Positions 7,557-16,685 of a stretch of 26,965 nucleotides of DNA are shown piece by piece. A model generated the notes under the pieces. It saw only the letters and a program-made list of their open reading frames with translations, searched no databases and was not told the DNA's origin. Position numbers and translations under genes: made by a program. This DNA comes from a virus, in IMG/VR virus record IMGVR_UViG_3300017749_000107, positions 1 to 26,965 of that record; one strand, written 5' to 3'. Each line of letters opens with the position of its first letter. The first letter of the stretch is position 1.

Positions 7557-9023
7557 ATGGCAGCGATTATTACTGAAAAATTCAGACAACATAATGCAGA
7601 ACAGTTCTTTGAGTCATTCTCTGAAGCTTCTGCATCTACATATTATTTGTTTATCGGAAAGAGTTCACCTTTCAGCGTGAGTACTTCTGGTGGCGATGAC
7701 AACTCCCCCCCAACTCCAAACGATGACGTTGTATTGGAGCAACACAAATGGGATTCAATGCTCGCTGCTAAGTTGATATCAACTTCTGATGTTGCATTCT
7801 GCGCCCCTCGTAGAGATTGGGCAAACAGTACAACATATGATATGTATGAACACGATATTTCTACAACCAATCCCACAACAAGTGGTGCAACAAACCTATA
7901 CGATAGTACGTTCTACTTTATGACTTCAGAATATAAAGTATATAAAGTGCTTGACAATAACAACGGAGTTGCATATAGTGGTGTAGAACCTACATCAACT
8001 TCGGCAATCCCATTTGAACTTGGTGGATATACTCTTCAGTATATGTATACATTGAGTGTATCAAATATTGATAAGTTTTTAACTTCAGACTTTATCCCTG
8101 TGGTAACTGACTCTTCTGTGTCGGGTGCTGCTGCAAATGGTTCAATTGATACACTAAGAGTTGTCGCTGGTTCTGGTTTTGCAGACGGTACATACTATTC
8201 ACCTATTGATGGTGACGGTTCAGGCGGTGTCGTAGAGATTAAAGTTGCTGGTGGTGCGATTCAAAGACAAGGTTCTTCTGGTTCAAATATATTTGCCGCT
8301 GGAACTGGTTATACATTTGCTACTGTTGACTTGTCAAATACATTTTCAAATAGTGGAATGACTGTCGGTGCTTCAATCGGTTCTGGTTCTGGTGGTTCAG
8401 TTATACCAATCATTTCTCCTAGAGGTGGACACGGCAAAAATGCAGTTGAAGAACTTGGTGCTCATTATGTAATGATGAACACTAAACTGGAACAGGCAGA
8501 AGGTGATGATGTAACAGTTGCAAACGACTTCAGAGAAGTTGGTATTGTAAAAGACCCTTTCAACTTTGGTACAACAACTATTTCTTCTGCATCAACTCGC
8601 AGACAATCATACGCAATCAAGATGGCAGCATCTCCATCAACAGATTATATCATTGATGAAAAGATTACACAGTCAACTACTGGCGCAGTCGGTAGAGTTG
8701 TAGAATGGGATGCAACGAGAAAGATTCTTTATTATGTACAGGAAAGATTTACAGACTTTGGTATTGCTGCAAATGGAAATCAGATTTCATTTTCTGGTGC
8801 AAATACTGTAACAGGGGCGACATCAAATGCCGCTGCTACTCCTTCTGCAACCTCATCTGAAAACGTAACACTTGCTGGTGGAACAACTTTGACATTTACA
8901 TCTGGATATGCAAATCCAGAACTTCAACCAGATAGTGGACATATTCTTTATGTCGAAAACAGACGCCCGATCTCTCGTGCATCTGACCAAACAGAAGATA
9001 TTAAAATCGTAGTGGAATTCTAA
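7557..9023 (+). CDS. gp8: Baseplate wedge subunit gp8
   Basis: The 488-residue protein is longer than T4 gp8 (334 residues) but keeps its landmarks. The N-terminus has ITEKFRQHNAEQFFESF and YYLFIGKSSPF, paralleling the ITFGRSEPW region of T4 gp8. APRRDW near residue 85 matches VIPRRDW in T4. The C-terminus (ILYVENRRPISRASDQTEDI) closely parallels the T4 ending IYMENRPPIIMAMDQTEEI. gp8 dimers bridge gp7, gp10 and gp6 in the wedge. The extra length is mostly a Gly/Ser-rich beta insert at about residues 180-290 and a TTGAVGRVVEW-type repeat near residue 365, related to repeats in the neighbouring large proteins. A run of seven C residues (7705-7711) lies in the coding sequence. AGGAAAA supports ATG 7557. 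Confidence 0.9.
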   Translation: MAAIITEKFRQHNAEQFFESFSEASASTYYLFIGKSSPFSVSTSGGDDNSPPTPNDDVVLEQHKWDSMLAAKLISTSDVAFCAPRRDWANSTTYDMYEHDISTTNPTTSGATNLYDSTFYFMTSEYKVYKVLDNNNGVAYSGVEPTSTSAIPFELGGYTLQYMYTLSVSNIDKFLTSDFIPVVTDSSVSGAAANGSIDTLRVVAGSGFADGTYYSPIDGDGSGGVVEIKVAGGAIQRQGSSGSNIFAAGTGYTFATVDLSNTFSNSGMTVGASIGSGSGGSVIPIISPRGGHGKNAVEELGAHYVMMNTKLEQAEGDDVTVANDFREVGIVKDPFNFGTTTISSASTRRQSYAIKMAASPSTDYIIDEKITQSTTGAVGRVVEWDATRKILYYVQERFTDFGIAANGNQISFSGANTVTGATSNAAATPSATSSENVTLAGGTTLTFTSGYANPELQPDSGHILYVENRRPISRASDQTEDIKIVVEF

Positions 9024-9026
9024 AAA

Positions 9027-12000
9027 ATGGAAAAAACTAATCTTAACGTAGCACCATACTATGATGACTTTGCAGAGAGCAAAGACTTTCATAGGGTTCT
9101 CTTTCGTCCAGGCTTTGCCGTACAAGCAAGGGAACTATCACAACTACAGTCTATCATGCAGAACCAAATCGAAAGATTTGGGCGTCATATGTTTCAAGAG
9201 GGTACAGTTGTTATTCCTGGCGCTGTTGGGTACACTGATGAATACTACGCAGTTAAGATTGATTCTACATTAAGTGGCGCAGATATTTCAGCGCAAATCC
9301 AAGACTACGTTGGTAAAAGAATTACTGGAACAACCAGTGGTGTTGTTGCTGAAGTCATTCAGGCGGTCGCTGCAACAACTAATGATCCTATTACTCTTTA
9401 TGTTAAATATATTAGTACTGGTACAAACAATGTAACCACAGTGTTTACAAACGGAGAAAGAATCTCTGCTAATGGAACAGTTGGTTCGTTTGGTAGTGGT
9501 GTAGACTCTGCACAGTTGAATGCTACAAACGCAACTGCAACTGGTTCTTCTGCAAACATTCAAGAGGGTGTTTACTTTGTTCGTGGACACTTTGTAAGAG
9601 TTGCAGAACAAAGAATTATTCTAGACAAGTATACTAATACTCCAAACTATAGAGTTGGTCTTACAATCACTGAAGGACTATCAACACCAGAAGAAGATAC
9701 TTCTCTATTGGATAACGCACAGGGAACTTCTAACTTCAACGCAAAGGGCGCTCATAGACTCAAGTTTACATTAACTCTTTCTAAACTTGCTTTAGATTCT
9801 GTCGAGGATGCGAACTTCATTGAACTTCTTAGAATTAAAAACGGTGTTCTGTTAGAGAAAGCAAGAAACACTCAGTATTCAGTTTTGGGCGAAACTCTTG
9901 CTCGTAGAACATATGATGAATCTGGTGACTATACAGTTCGTTCTTTTGACATTGATATTAAAGAAACACTGAATGATGGATTAAACAATGGCGTGTACAA
10001 TACTGGTGTAACTACGGATGATGGTAATGTCGCTAATGATGATTTCCTTACATTCCAAGTTTCGCCGGGCAAAGCATATGTTCGTGGATATGAGATTGAA
10101 ACAATCTCTCCAAAATTTGTTGACGTTGCTAAACCTAGAACCTTTGAAAGTTTCAATGCCGCTGTTACCCCTGTTGAAGTCGGTAACTTTGTCGTAGTTA
10201 AAAATGTACATGGTTCTCCAGAAATCTCACCATTTATTTCTGGTGAGATTGATCAACCATATCGTGATATCGCATTGCACGACCAACAGACATCTTCTGG
10301 TGGTACTGCTAGTGGTAATAAAGTTGGTGTTGCTCGTGTAAGAGCATTTGAACATTCTGCAAACGACACTGGTTCTGGTGTCCACGTTATGACTGCTGCT
10401 GCAGAGTTCAAACTATATCTGTTTGACATTCGTATGTTTACTAAACTTACAATGTCTGCTGCTCCTAGTGGTGGTGTTACAACTGGTGCAAAAGTTACTG
10501 GCGTGACTTCTGGTGCTACAGGTTTCATTCACTCTGATACTACTTCAACTACTATTGTTCTCACAACAGTTACAGGAAACTTTGTAACTGGAGAGAGTAT
10601 CAAATCAACATCTTCTACAGAAGCAGATGAGATACTTGAGAATGGTAGTAACGCAAACATTACTATTAGTTCTATTGCACAGTTTGATTTTAGTCACGTT
10701 AAACAAACATTTATGAATGACCCAAATGTTGGTGATCCAGATTTTACTGCTGATATTGTTTTACAAAATTCATTTAACCTAACAGGACTAGTTTCTTACA
10801 GTAGTAGTACTACGGTTAATGGTTTCCAAACAAACTTCACTGCTGAGTTGAGGGTTGGAGATATCGTAGGTTTCCCAACTGGTGCTGCTGGTGCTATCGA
10901 GTTTAGAAGAGTTACTGCTGTAACAAACTCAACTACAATTACAGTCAATGCTTCTCTTACTAATGCAGTCACATCTGTGGCGGCATCAAGAAAGAGAGCA
11001 CAACTTTCTGACCAACAGAAAAATGTTCTTCTTCGTAAGTTGCAGAAGAACACTATTAAGACTCTAAAGACTGAAGCAAACCTTGGTGTATCTGATACAC
11101 AGGTTACTATTAGACGTTCATTTACTGACACATCAACTGCTGGTGGTGCAGTATCATTTACTGCTGGTTCAAACGAAACCTTTAACGCAGTAGACAATAC
11201 CGATTTTGTTCTTACAGTTATAACTGCTGGTTCTGGTGGTTCAGCAACCGCTGGGCAGATTGTAAATCTCAATAGTTCTAATGTAACAGTTGGGGGTGCT
11301 GGAACTGGAACACTTACAATCACTTCTAGTGCCGTTCTTGGTAATGGTGCTGAAGTCAGACTTATCACAACTATGACAAGAACAGTTGTTTCAGAAAAGT
11401 CAAAAACAAGAACAAGAATGCATCAAGTCTTAGTAGATCATCCGCCTGCCGGCGGGGGTTCTGGCGGTGCTAACTATGGTATTGCTGCTCACCACAAAGA
11501 TATTTCTCTTGGTGTTGCTGATATTCATAAACTATGGGCAGTGCTTGACTCTGAAGATACAGGAACAAATCCTGTCCTTCCACAATGGACAATCACCGGC
11601 GCATCTGGTAACTTTACTAAAGGTGAACTTATCACTGGTGCATCTTCTGGTGCAATCGCAAGAGTTATTAATCCATTATCTCCCATCACATATGTTTCAA
11701 TCAACGAGGTAGACTTCACTGCTACTGAAACTATTACAGGAAGTGAAAGTGGAACAACTGCTACGCTGGATACCTTTACTGCTGGTTCTCGTGTTATCAC
11801 CAATGACTTTACATTAGACAATGGACAAAGAGATAACTTCTACGATATTGGTAAGATTGTTCGCAAACCGGCGGCGGTTACTCCAACAGGTAAACTTCTT
11901 ATTGTTGCAGACTACTTCTCGCATGGTACTGGAGATTTCTTCTCTGTAGATTCTTACAGTTCTATTGATTATAAAGATATTCCAACTTACACTGCTACTC

Positions 12001-15000
12001 GTGTTGATCCAGAGGTTGCAGAACCTACTGGTGAATACGACTTGCGTGACACTGTAGACTTCAGGCCTCGTGTTGCTGATGTCGGACAAAGCACAGTAAC
12101 CATTCAGTCACAAACTGTTTATAAGGTTACGAATATGTCCTTTAACTTTGAATCACGTTCTTTCGCTGGAACTGGTTCATCTACTGTAGGCATTCCAAAG
12201 GATAACTCAAACTTTGTTTATGACTTTGAACATTATATCGGTCGTGTGGATCAACTGTTCCTCACCTCTGCTGGTGAATTCAAAGTTGTAACTGGCGTTC
12301 CCTCTGAAAATCCAACTCAAACCAAACCACTTGATGATGCAATGAAACTTGCACACATTAATGTTCCACCTTATGTGATTAATATTAACGATGTGTCTTT
12401 TGTTAAGACTAACAATCGTAGATATACCATGAGAGATATTGGTAGACTTGAAACTCGACTTCAGAATATGGAATACTACACTGCACTTAATCTACTTGAG
12501 AAAGATGCAGCATCTTTACAAATTCAAGATGCGAATGGACTTGATAGATTTAAGTCTGGTTTTGTTGTAGACAACTTCAAAGGACACGCAACTGGTGATG
12601 TTAAACATCCAGACTATCGTGTTGCTATTGATATGCAAGATGGTATTCTTCGTCCAAAATATTTTATGAAGGGCATTTCTTTAGAAGAAGAGAATACTAC
12701 TGACGCAGAGAGAGCTGTAGATAACTACCATCTTACTGGCGAGGTTATTACTCTTCCATATACTGACACCATTGTGATTGATCAAGGATATGGAACTCGT
12801 GTTGAAAACCTTAACCCTGTTCTTAACTTTGCATGGGCGGGTATTTGTAAACTTACACCATCTGGTGATGAATGGTTTGAAGTAAGTAGACTTCCAGATT
12901 TGATTGTTAACCAAGAAGGTAACTTTGATACCTTTGTTGCACAAAACCAAAATGCGATTGGTACTATTTGGAATGCATGGCAAACACAGTGGGGTGGTGT
13001 AACATCATCTACAACTGATAGATTCCGTGAACACTCATTCCAAAGATCAATCCAACTTGCTGGTGGAAGATTTAGAGGTCGTGCCGTTATCGAAAGAACT
13101 ATTACTACAAGAGAAGGAACTTCTTCTAGAAATGGTGTTCAAACTTCTATTGTCGCTCAGATTGACCATGAGTCACAGGGTGATAGAGTTGTATCACAGG
13201 CAGTCGTTCCTTTCATTCGTTCTAGAAACATTACATTCAACGCAACAGGAATGAAGCCTCGTACAAGAGTTTATCCATTCTTTGATAAAACAAGTGTAAG
13301 TCAATATTGTACTCCACAAGGTGGGTCTTTGGGTGGCGCTCTTATTACCTCTGCTGGTGGTAGAGTTATTGGAACATTTGCTATTCCAAATCCAACACAA
13401 AGAGGCGCTCCAAGATTTAGAACAGGTGAGAGACAGTTTAGACTTACCTCTGATCCTCAGAATGGACAAGAGAGTGTAGAAACTTTTGCACAAGCGATTT
13501 ATACTGCAAGAGGAACACTTAATAATGTTCAAGAAACAATCATTGCAACTCGTAATGCAAGATTTGAAACTCGTGAGGTATCTCAAACTCAAAACGTATC
13601 AAGACAAGAAACTCGTGAAGATGTTGTTGGTTGGTGGGATCCGCTTGCACAGTCCTTTATGCCTCAGGCAAAGGGTGGAGAGTTTCTTACTAAGGTAGAT
13701 GTTTATTTTGGTTCAAGAGATGAAGAACTTCCTGTTTCATGTCAGATTCGTGAAATGCAAAATGGTTATCCTACAACAAAGGTTCTTCCTTTTGCATCTA
13801 AAACACTAGAACCATTTGCTGACGGTACAGTATCTTATACTCAAGGTAGTACAACGATTACTGGAAGTGGTACAGAGTTCACTAAAGAAATAAGAGCTGG
13901 TATGCAAATCACCATTGAGGATATTGGTGTTAGTGGACAAGATTGCGTTTGTGATGTTGTCAGTGTAGAATCAGATACACAACTTACTATCTCTGGTGGA
14001 CAGGGTGCAAGTAACTATAGGTTTACTGGCGGAGTAGAAGGAAGTTCTGGAAGTAATAAATTTTATAGTCTTGTAAACACTGATCCAGATAGAGGTGGCA
14101 TCAAAACCACATTCGTATTTGATGCTCCTGTCTATGTTAAAGATGGGGTAGAATATTGTATCGTTCTCTTTACCGATAGTCCAAAGTATACTGCATGGAT
14201 TTCTCGCATGGGTGAGATTGACTTGGCGGGTAGACAGATTTCTGAACAACCATATTTGGGTGTTCTCTTTAAGTCACAGAACAATACGACTTGGAGTGCA
14301 TATGATTTGGAAGATTTGAAGTTCACTCTTTATCGTGCTTCGTTTGATACATCTAAAACTTCTGTTGTTACTTTGGTGAACGAATCAGTTCCGATTAGAA
14401 CTTTGAATTCAAATCCAATCAGAACTTACAATGGGAAAAACTTTGTTAAGGTAACGCATTCAGATCACCATATGTATTCTTCTTCAAACAATGTTACTCT
14501 TGCTGGAGTTTCATCTGGTATCGGTTCTACATTGTCAAGTGGAATTTCTGCATCGGCGACATCACTTAATATTGCAACCACAAACGGCTGGCCAACCTCT
14601 GGTTCAGTCCACATAAAGATTGGTAGTGAGGTTATGTCTGGTACGATTAATAATAGTGGTGCAATCAGTTCAATCACTCGTGGAGTTGAAGGTACTGCCG
14701 CTACTCATAGTACTGGCGCTTCAATAGAACTATATCAGATTAATGGTATTCCTTTGACAGAAATCAACAAGACTCATAATGCACTTGCAAATATTGGTAT
14801 CGACTCATATACAGTTTCTACAACTGCAAATGCAAATGCTGATGGTACAAGTGGTGGTTTAGTTGCAACTGCAACAGAGAATGCTCAGATGGATCAGATT
14901 CATACGCTTCTTCCTACAGTAGAACTTCCAGATACAAGTATCTCTACTTCTGTTATTACAACAACTGGTACGTCACCAAGTGGCAACCAGACTTCCTTTG

Positions 15001-15653
15001 CACAGTCAACGGTTTCTGAGAGTATTCCAACGAATGATAACTATATCTTTGCTAGACCTAGATTGATTGCTTCTTCAATCAACGAGACTTTAGAGTTGTC
15101 TGGCAATAAATCATTCAAGTGTATTCTAAATCTTACCACTGACAGAGAAAATCTATCCCCATTGTTAGACTTGGATAGAAAGAGTGTTGTTGCGGTTTCT
15201 AACAGAATCAATAATATTGATAGTGCTTCTGACTTGAGTTCTGTTACTGAACTACAGGCAGATTTCATTCCTGCCACTGAACCAGAAGGTGATAATAACG
15301 AGTCGGTTTATGTAACTCGTAAAGTGTCACTACAAAATCCTGCTACTGCAATCAGAATGTATGTTGATGCGGTGCAGTTTGATAGTTCAGAAATTCAGGC
15401 AATGTTCAAGATACTTCGTTCAGACGATTCATCAGACTTTGATGAAATCGGATGGCAATACTTTAACACAAATGGACAACCAGATGAAACAGTCAATGCT
15501 TCTATTAATGAAACAGACTTCATTGAGAGAAAGTATTCTGCTGAAGGTTTGGAAGAGTTCATTTCTTTCGCAATCAAGATTAGGTTACAGGGAACAAACT
15601 CTTGTGAAGTTCCATATCTAAAAGACCTAAGAGCGATTGCATTGGCGACATAA
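9027..15653 (+). CDS. Giant DUF4815-type virion structural protein
   Basis: This 2208-residue protein opens with VAPYYDDFAESKDFHRVLF and PGFAVQARELSQLQSI, the hallmark of DUF4815-type phage structural proteins. Visible blocks, by residue: repeated TGxTSGAxA beta modules (about 95, 490, 870 and 910); an STTVNGFQTNFTAELRVGD module (about 591) that recurs as STTITGSGTEFTKEIRAGM (about 1606); a helical YTMRDIGRLETRLQNMEYYT segment (about 1131); WWDPLAQSFMP (about 1536), which starts a conserved late domain; and SASATSLNIATTNGWP with ITRGVEGTAATHS (1838-1890), a widespread phage surface module. No enzymatic motif is visible. It starts three bases after gp8 with only a weak Shine-Dalgarno, suggesting translational coupling. 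It occupies the place where T4 has gp9-gp10, so a peripheral-baseplate or fibre-attachment role is inferred. Confidence 0.8.
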   Translation: MEKTNLNVAPYYDDFAESKDFHRVLFRPGFAVQARELSQLQSIMQNQIERFGRHMFQEGTVVIPGAVGYTDEYYAVKIDSTLSGADISAQIQDYVGKRITGTTSGVVAEVIQAVAATTNDPITLYVKYISTGTNNVTTVFTNGERISANGTVGSFGSGVDSAQLNATNATATGSSANIQEGVYFVRGHFVRVAEQRIILDKYTNTPNYRVGLTITEGLSTPEEDTSLLDNAQGTSNFNAKGAHRLKFTLTLSKLALDSVEDANFIELLRIKNGVLLEKARNTQYSVLGETLARRTYDESGDYTVRSFDIDIKETLNDGLNNGVYNTGVTTDDGNVANDDFLTFQVSPGKAYVRGYEIETISPKFVDVAKPRTFESFNAAVTPVEVGNFVVVKNVHGSPEISPFISGEIDQPYRDIALHDQQTSSGGTASGNKVGVARVRAFEHSANDTGSGVHVMTAAAEFKLYLFDIRMFTKLTMSAAPSGGVTTGAKVTGVTSGATGFIHSDTTSTTIVLTTVTGNFVTGESIKSTSSTEADEILENGSNANITISSIAQFDFSHVKQTFMNDPNVGDPDFTADIVLQNSFNLTGLVSYSSSTTVNGFQTNFTAELRVGDIVGFPTGAAGAIEFRRVTAVTNSTTITVNASLTNAVTSVAASRKRAQLSDQQKNVLLRKLQKNTIKTLKTEANLGVSDTQVTIRRSFTDTSTAGGAVSFTAGSNETFNAVDNTDFVLTVITAGSGGSATAGQIVNLNSSNVTVGGAGTGTLTITSSAVLGNGAEVRLITTMTRTVVSEKSKTRTRMHQVLVDHPPAGGGSGGANYGIAAHHKDISLGVADIHKLWAVLDSEDTGTNPVLPQWTITGASGNFTKGELITGASSGAIARVINPLSPITYVSINEVDFTATETITGSESGTTATLDTFTAGSRVITNDFTLDNGQRDNFYDIGKIVRKPAAVTPTGKLLIVADYFSHGTGDFFSVDSYSSIDYKDIPTYTATRVDPEVAEPTGEYDLRDTVDFRPRVADVGQSTVTIQSQTVYKVTNMSFNFESRSFAGTGSSTVGIPKDNSNFVYDFEHYIGRVDQLFLTSAGEFKVVTGVPSENPTQTKPLDDAMKLAHINVPPYVININDVSFVKTNNRRYTMRDIGRLETRLQNMEYYTALNLLEKDAASLQIQDANGLDRFKSGFVVDNFKGHATGDVKHPDYRVAIDMQDGILRPKYFMKGISLEEENTTDAERAVDNYHLTGEVITLPYTDTIVIDQGYGTRVENLNPVLNFAWAGICKLTPSGDEWFEVSRLPDLIVNQEGNFDTFVAQNQNAIGTIWNAWQTQWGGVTSSTTDRFREHSFQRSIQLAGGRFRGRAVIERTITTREGTSSRNGVQTSIVAQIDHESQGDRVVSQAVVPFIRSRNITFNATGMKPRTRVYPFFDKTSVSQYCTPQGGSLGGALITSAGGRVIGTFAIPNPTQRGAPRFRTGERQFRLTSDPQNGQESVETFAQAIYTARGTLNNVQETIIATRNARFETREVSQTQNVSRQETREDVVGWWDPLAQSFMPQAKGGEFLTKVDVYFGSRDEELPVSCQIREMQNGYPTTKVLPFASKTLEPFADGTVSYTQGSTTITGSGTEFTKEIRAGMQITIEDIGVSGQDCVCDVVSVESDTQLTISGGQGASNYRFTGGVEGSSGSNKFYSLVNTDPDRGGIKTTFVFDAPVYVKDGVEYCIVLFTDSPKYTAWISRMGEIDLAGRQISEQPYLGVLFKSQNNTTWSAYDLEDLKFTLYRASFDTSKTSVVTLVNESVPIRTLNSNPIRTYNGKNFVKVTHSDHHMYSSSNNVTLAGVSSGIGSTLSSGISASATSLNIATTNGWPTSGSVHIKIGSEVMSGTINNSGAISSITRGVEGTAATHSTGASIELYQINGIPLTEINKTHNALANIGIDSYTVSTTANANADGTSGGLVATATENAQMDQIHTLLPTVELPDTSISTSVITTTGTSPSGNQTSFAQSTVSESIPTNDNYIFARPRLIASSINETLELSGNKSFKCILNLTTDRENLSPLLDLDRKSVVAVSNRINNIDSASDLSSVTELQADFIPATEPEGDNNESVYVTRKVSLQNPATAIRMYVDAVQFDSSEIQAMFKILRSDDSSDFDEIGWQYFNTNGQPDETVNASINETDFIERKYSAEGLEEFISFAIKIRLQGTNSCEVPYLKDLRAIALAT

Positions 15654-15654
15654 G

Positions 15655-15882
15655 ATGACAGAATATATCAAAGTAGAAAATCATCCAGACTTAGTGAGAG
15701 ATACCCATTCTCGTGCGATTGTGAATACAGACTTGTCTGCTTATCAAGCAGCAGTTGCACGCTCTCGTACTGCACAAAAGAATAAAGATGAACTAAGGGA
15801 TGCAGTAAGAGATATAAATAGTCTAAAGTCAGAGATGCATGAAATTAAGTCTCTATTAATGCAAATGATGGATAAGAAATAA
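15655..15882 (+). CDS. Small coiled-coil protein of unknown function
   Basis: The 75-residue product begins MTEYIKVENHPDLVRD. An in-frame ATG exists at 15637 inside the preceding gene, but ATG 15655, one base after that gene's stop, is the more natural start. The N-terminal 30 residues are polar (HSRAIVNTDLSAYQAAVA). Residues 35-75 are strongly helical with heptad-like hydrophobics (LRDAVRDINSLKSEMHEIKS, then LLMQMM), suggesting a coiled coil. Similar short proteins follow the large structural gene in other marine T4-like phages, and a linker or assembly role is only a guess. The stop codon overlaps the next start (TAATG), implying coupled translation. A perfect late promoter octamer lies inside the gene at 15813-15820. 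Confidence 0.7.
   Translation: MTEYIKVENHPDLVRDTHSRAIVNTDLSAYQAAVARSRTAQKNKDELRDAVRDINSLKSEMHEIKSLLMQMMDKK
15813..15820 (+). promoter_or_regulatory. Intragenic T4-type late promoter (TATAAATA)
   Basis: An exact TATAAATA lies inside the small coiled-coil gene, 62 bases before the ATG at 15882. T4-like phages often place late promoters inside the upstream gene. It could start a fibre-locus transcript separate from the baseplate transcript. The octamer also encodes part of an ordinary Asp-Ile-Asn stretch, so chance occurrence is possible. Confidence 0.5.
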
Positions 15883-16292
15883 TGGCAGATCGTAACGCAC
15901 CAGCTAGTTTCACTTTTGAAGAGTGGAGAGTAGAATTTAACGAACTCGCAACAGATGTGGGTGACATTGCGAATCTACCAACTTCTGTTAATGGCACTGC
16001 TGTATCAGATGTTATCGAAGCAGTCAAACAACTTGAACTTGCTCTTAGTAGTGTCATGTTTCCTACAGTCATTGACTTTGATGATTCTACTGGCGTGAAC
16101 AGTGAAAGAATCAAAATGGGCACACATGATGATTTACAAATATACCATGATGGTTCAAACTCAATAATCAATCACACTGGTACAGGTAGTTTGCAGTTGA
16201 CTTCGGATGCAACCACACTTACATTTCCAGGCACAAGTGGAATCATTGCAACTGAAGGTTTTGGAATTGCACTTGCAGTTGCCCTTGGATAA
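15882..16292 (+). CDS. Short fibre-like protein ending in IALAVALG
   Basis: This 136-residue protein starts MADRNAPASFTFEEWRVEFN, with a predicted helical N-terminus (residues 8-55) that includes VSDVIEAVKQLELAL. It continues into DDLQIYHDGSNSII (about residues 91-104), a very common motif of marine phage fibre shafts, and a short beta segment LQLTSDATTLTFPGTSG. The C-terminal IALAVALG resembles the ATALAIALG ending of the protein at 19564-20184, and both are followed directly by a MANxFKNA gene. ATG overlaps the previous stop (TAATG), so its translation is probably coupled. It is likely a fibre base or connector because it lacks an obvious receptor-type tip. Function is inferred from motif and context only. 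Confidence 0.65.
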   Translation: MADRNAPASFTFEEWRVEFNELATDVGDIANLPTSVNGTAVSDVIEAVKQLELALSSVMFPTVIDFDDSTGVNSERIKMGTHDDLQIYHDGSNSIINHTGTGSLQLTSDATTLTFPGTSGIIATEGFGIALAVALG

Positions 16293-16296
16293 TGAT

Positions 16297-16304
16297 TATA
16301 AATA
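16297..16304 (+). promoter_or_regulatory. T4-type late promoter (TATAAATA)
   Basis: An exact TATAAATA lies five bases after the TAA of the preceding gene and 25 bases before ATG 16329. AAAGGAAG lies between them. Confidence 0.8.
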
Positions 16305-16328
16305 ATATAAACAAAGGAAGATAAAAGA

Positions 16329-16673
16329 ATGGCAAACAATTTTAAGAATGCATTTGCAACGAGTGTATCCACTAACAGCGGTTCACCTACAGATGTATAT
16401 ACTGCAAACAATGGTTCTGCCGTCAACTCAATTCTTATCGAACTTGATATAGCGAACACTGGAACTTCTGCTGTTTCTACTACTGTCCTCATTCGTGATA
16501 GTTCTGCAAGCGCATCATTCCATGTTGTTAAAAATGCTCCGATCCCGCCGGGCTCGTCATTGAAAGTTGTGTCGGGTCAAAAGATTGTATTGAATGGAAA
16601 TGACAAAGTTCAAGTATATGCTAGTGCGGCAACCGTAGATGTTGTTGCTTCTATTCTAGAAGATGTAACATAA
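16329..16673 (+). CDS. Conserved small beta-sandwich virion protein (MANxFKNA family), copy 1
   Basis: The 114-residue protein begins MANNFKNAFATSVSTNSG and is predominantly beta. It has a SILIELDIANTGTSAVSTTV core, then LIRDSSASASFHVV, then KNAPIPPGSSLKVVSGQKIV, and ends in a VVASILE strand. Its paralogue at 20199-20534 shares the MANxFKNA start, the IANxTTSAV-type strand, the DSSAS motif, the IP-x-x-(S/T)-x-L turn and the GQK(I/Y)(V/I)L strand. Proteins of this look are frequent in marine T4-like phages, but I know of no assigned function. Size and fold suggest a decoration or adaptor on a fibre or tail surface. It stands between a short IALAVALG-ending protein and an MSNYIG protein, the same order as in the second copy. 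AAAGGAAG supports the start. Confidence 0.75.
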   Translation: MANNFKNAFATSVSTNSGSPTDVYTANNGSAVNSILIELDIANTGTSAVSTTVLIRDSSASASFHVVKNAPIPPGSSLKVVSGQKIVLNGNDKVQVYASAATVDVVASILEDVT

Positions 16674-16685
16674 GGGGTGGATTAA

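Noticed and set aside
10796-11368. A 190-codon open frame on the - strand inside the giant gene, and many similar - strand frames elsewhere
   Set aside because: They are antisense to clear coding sequence, have biased composition mirroring the + strand codons, and lack recognisable motifs.
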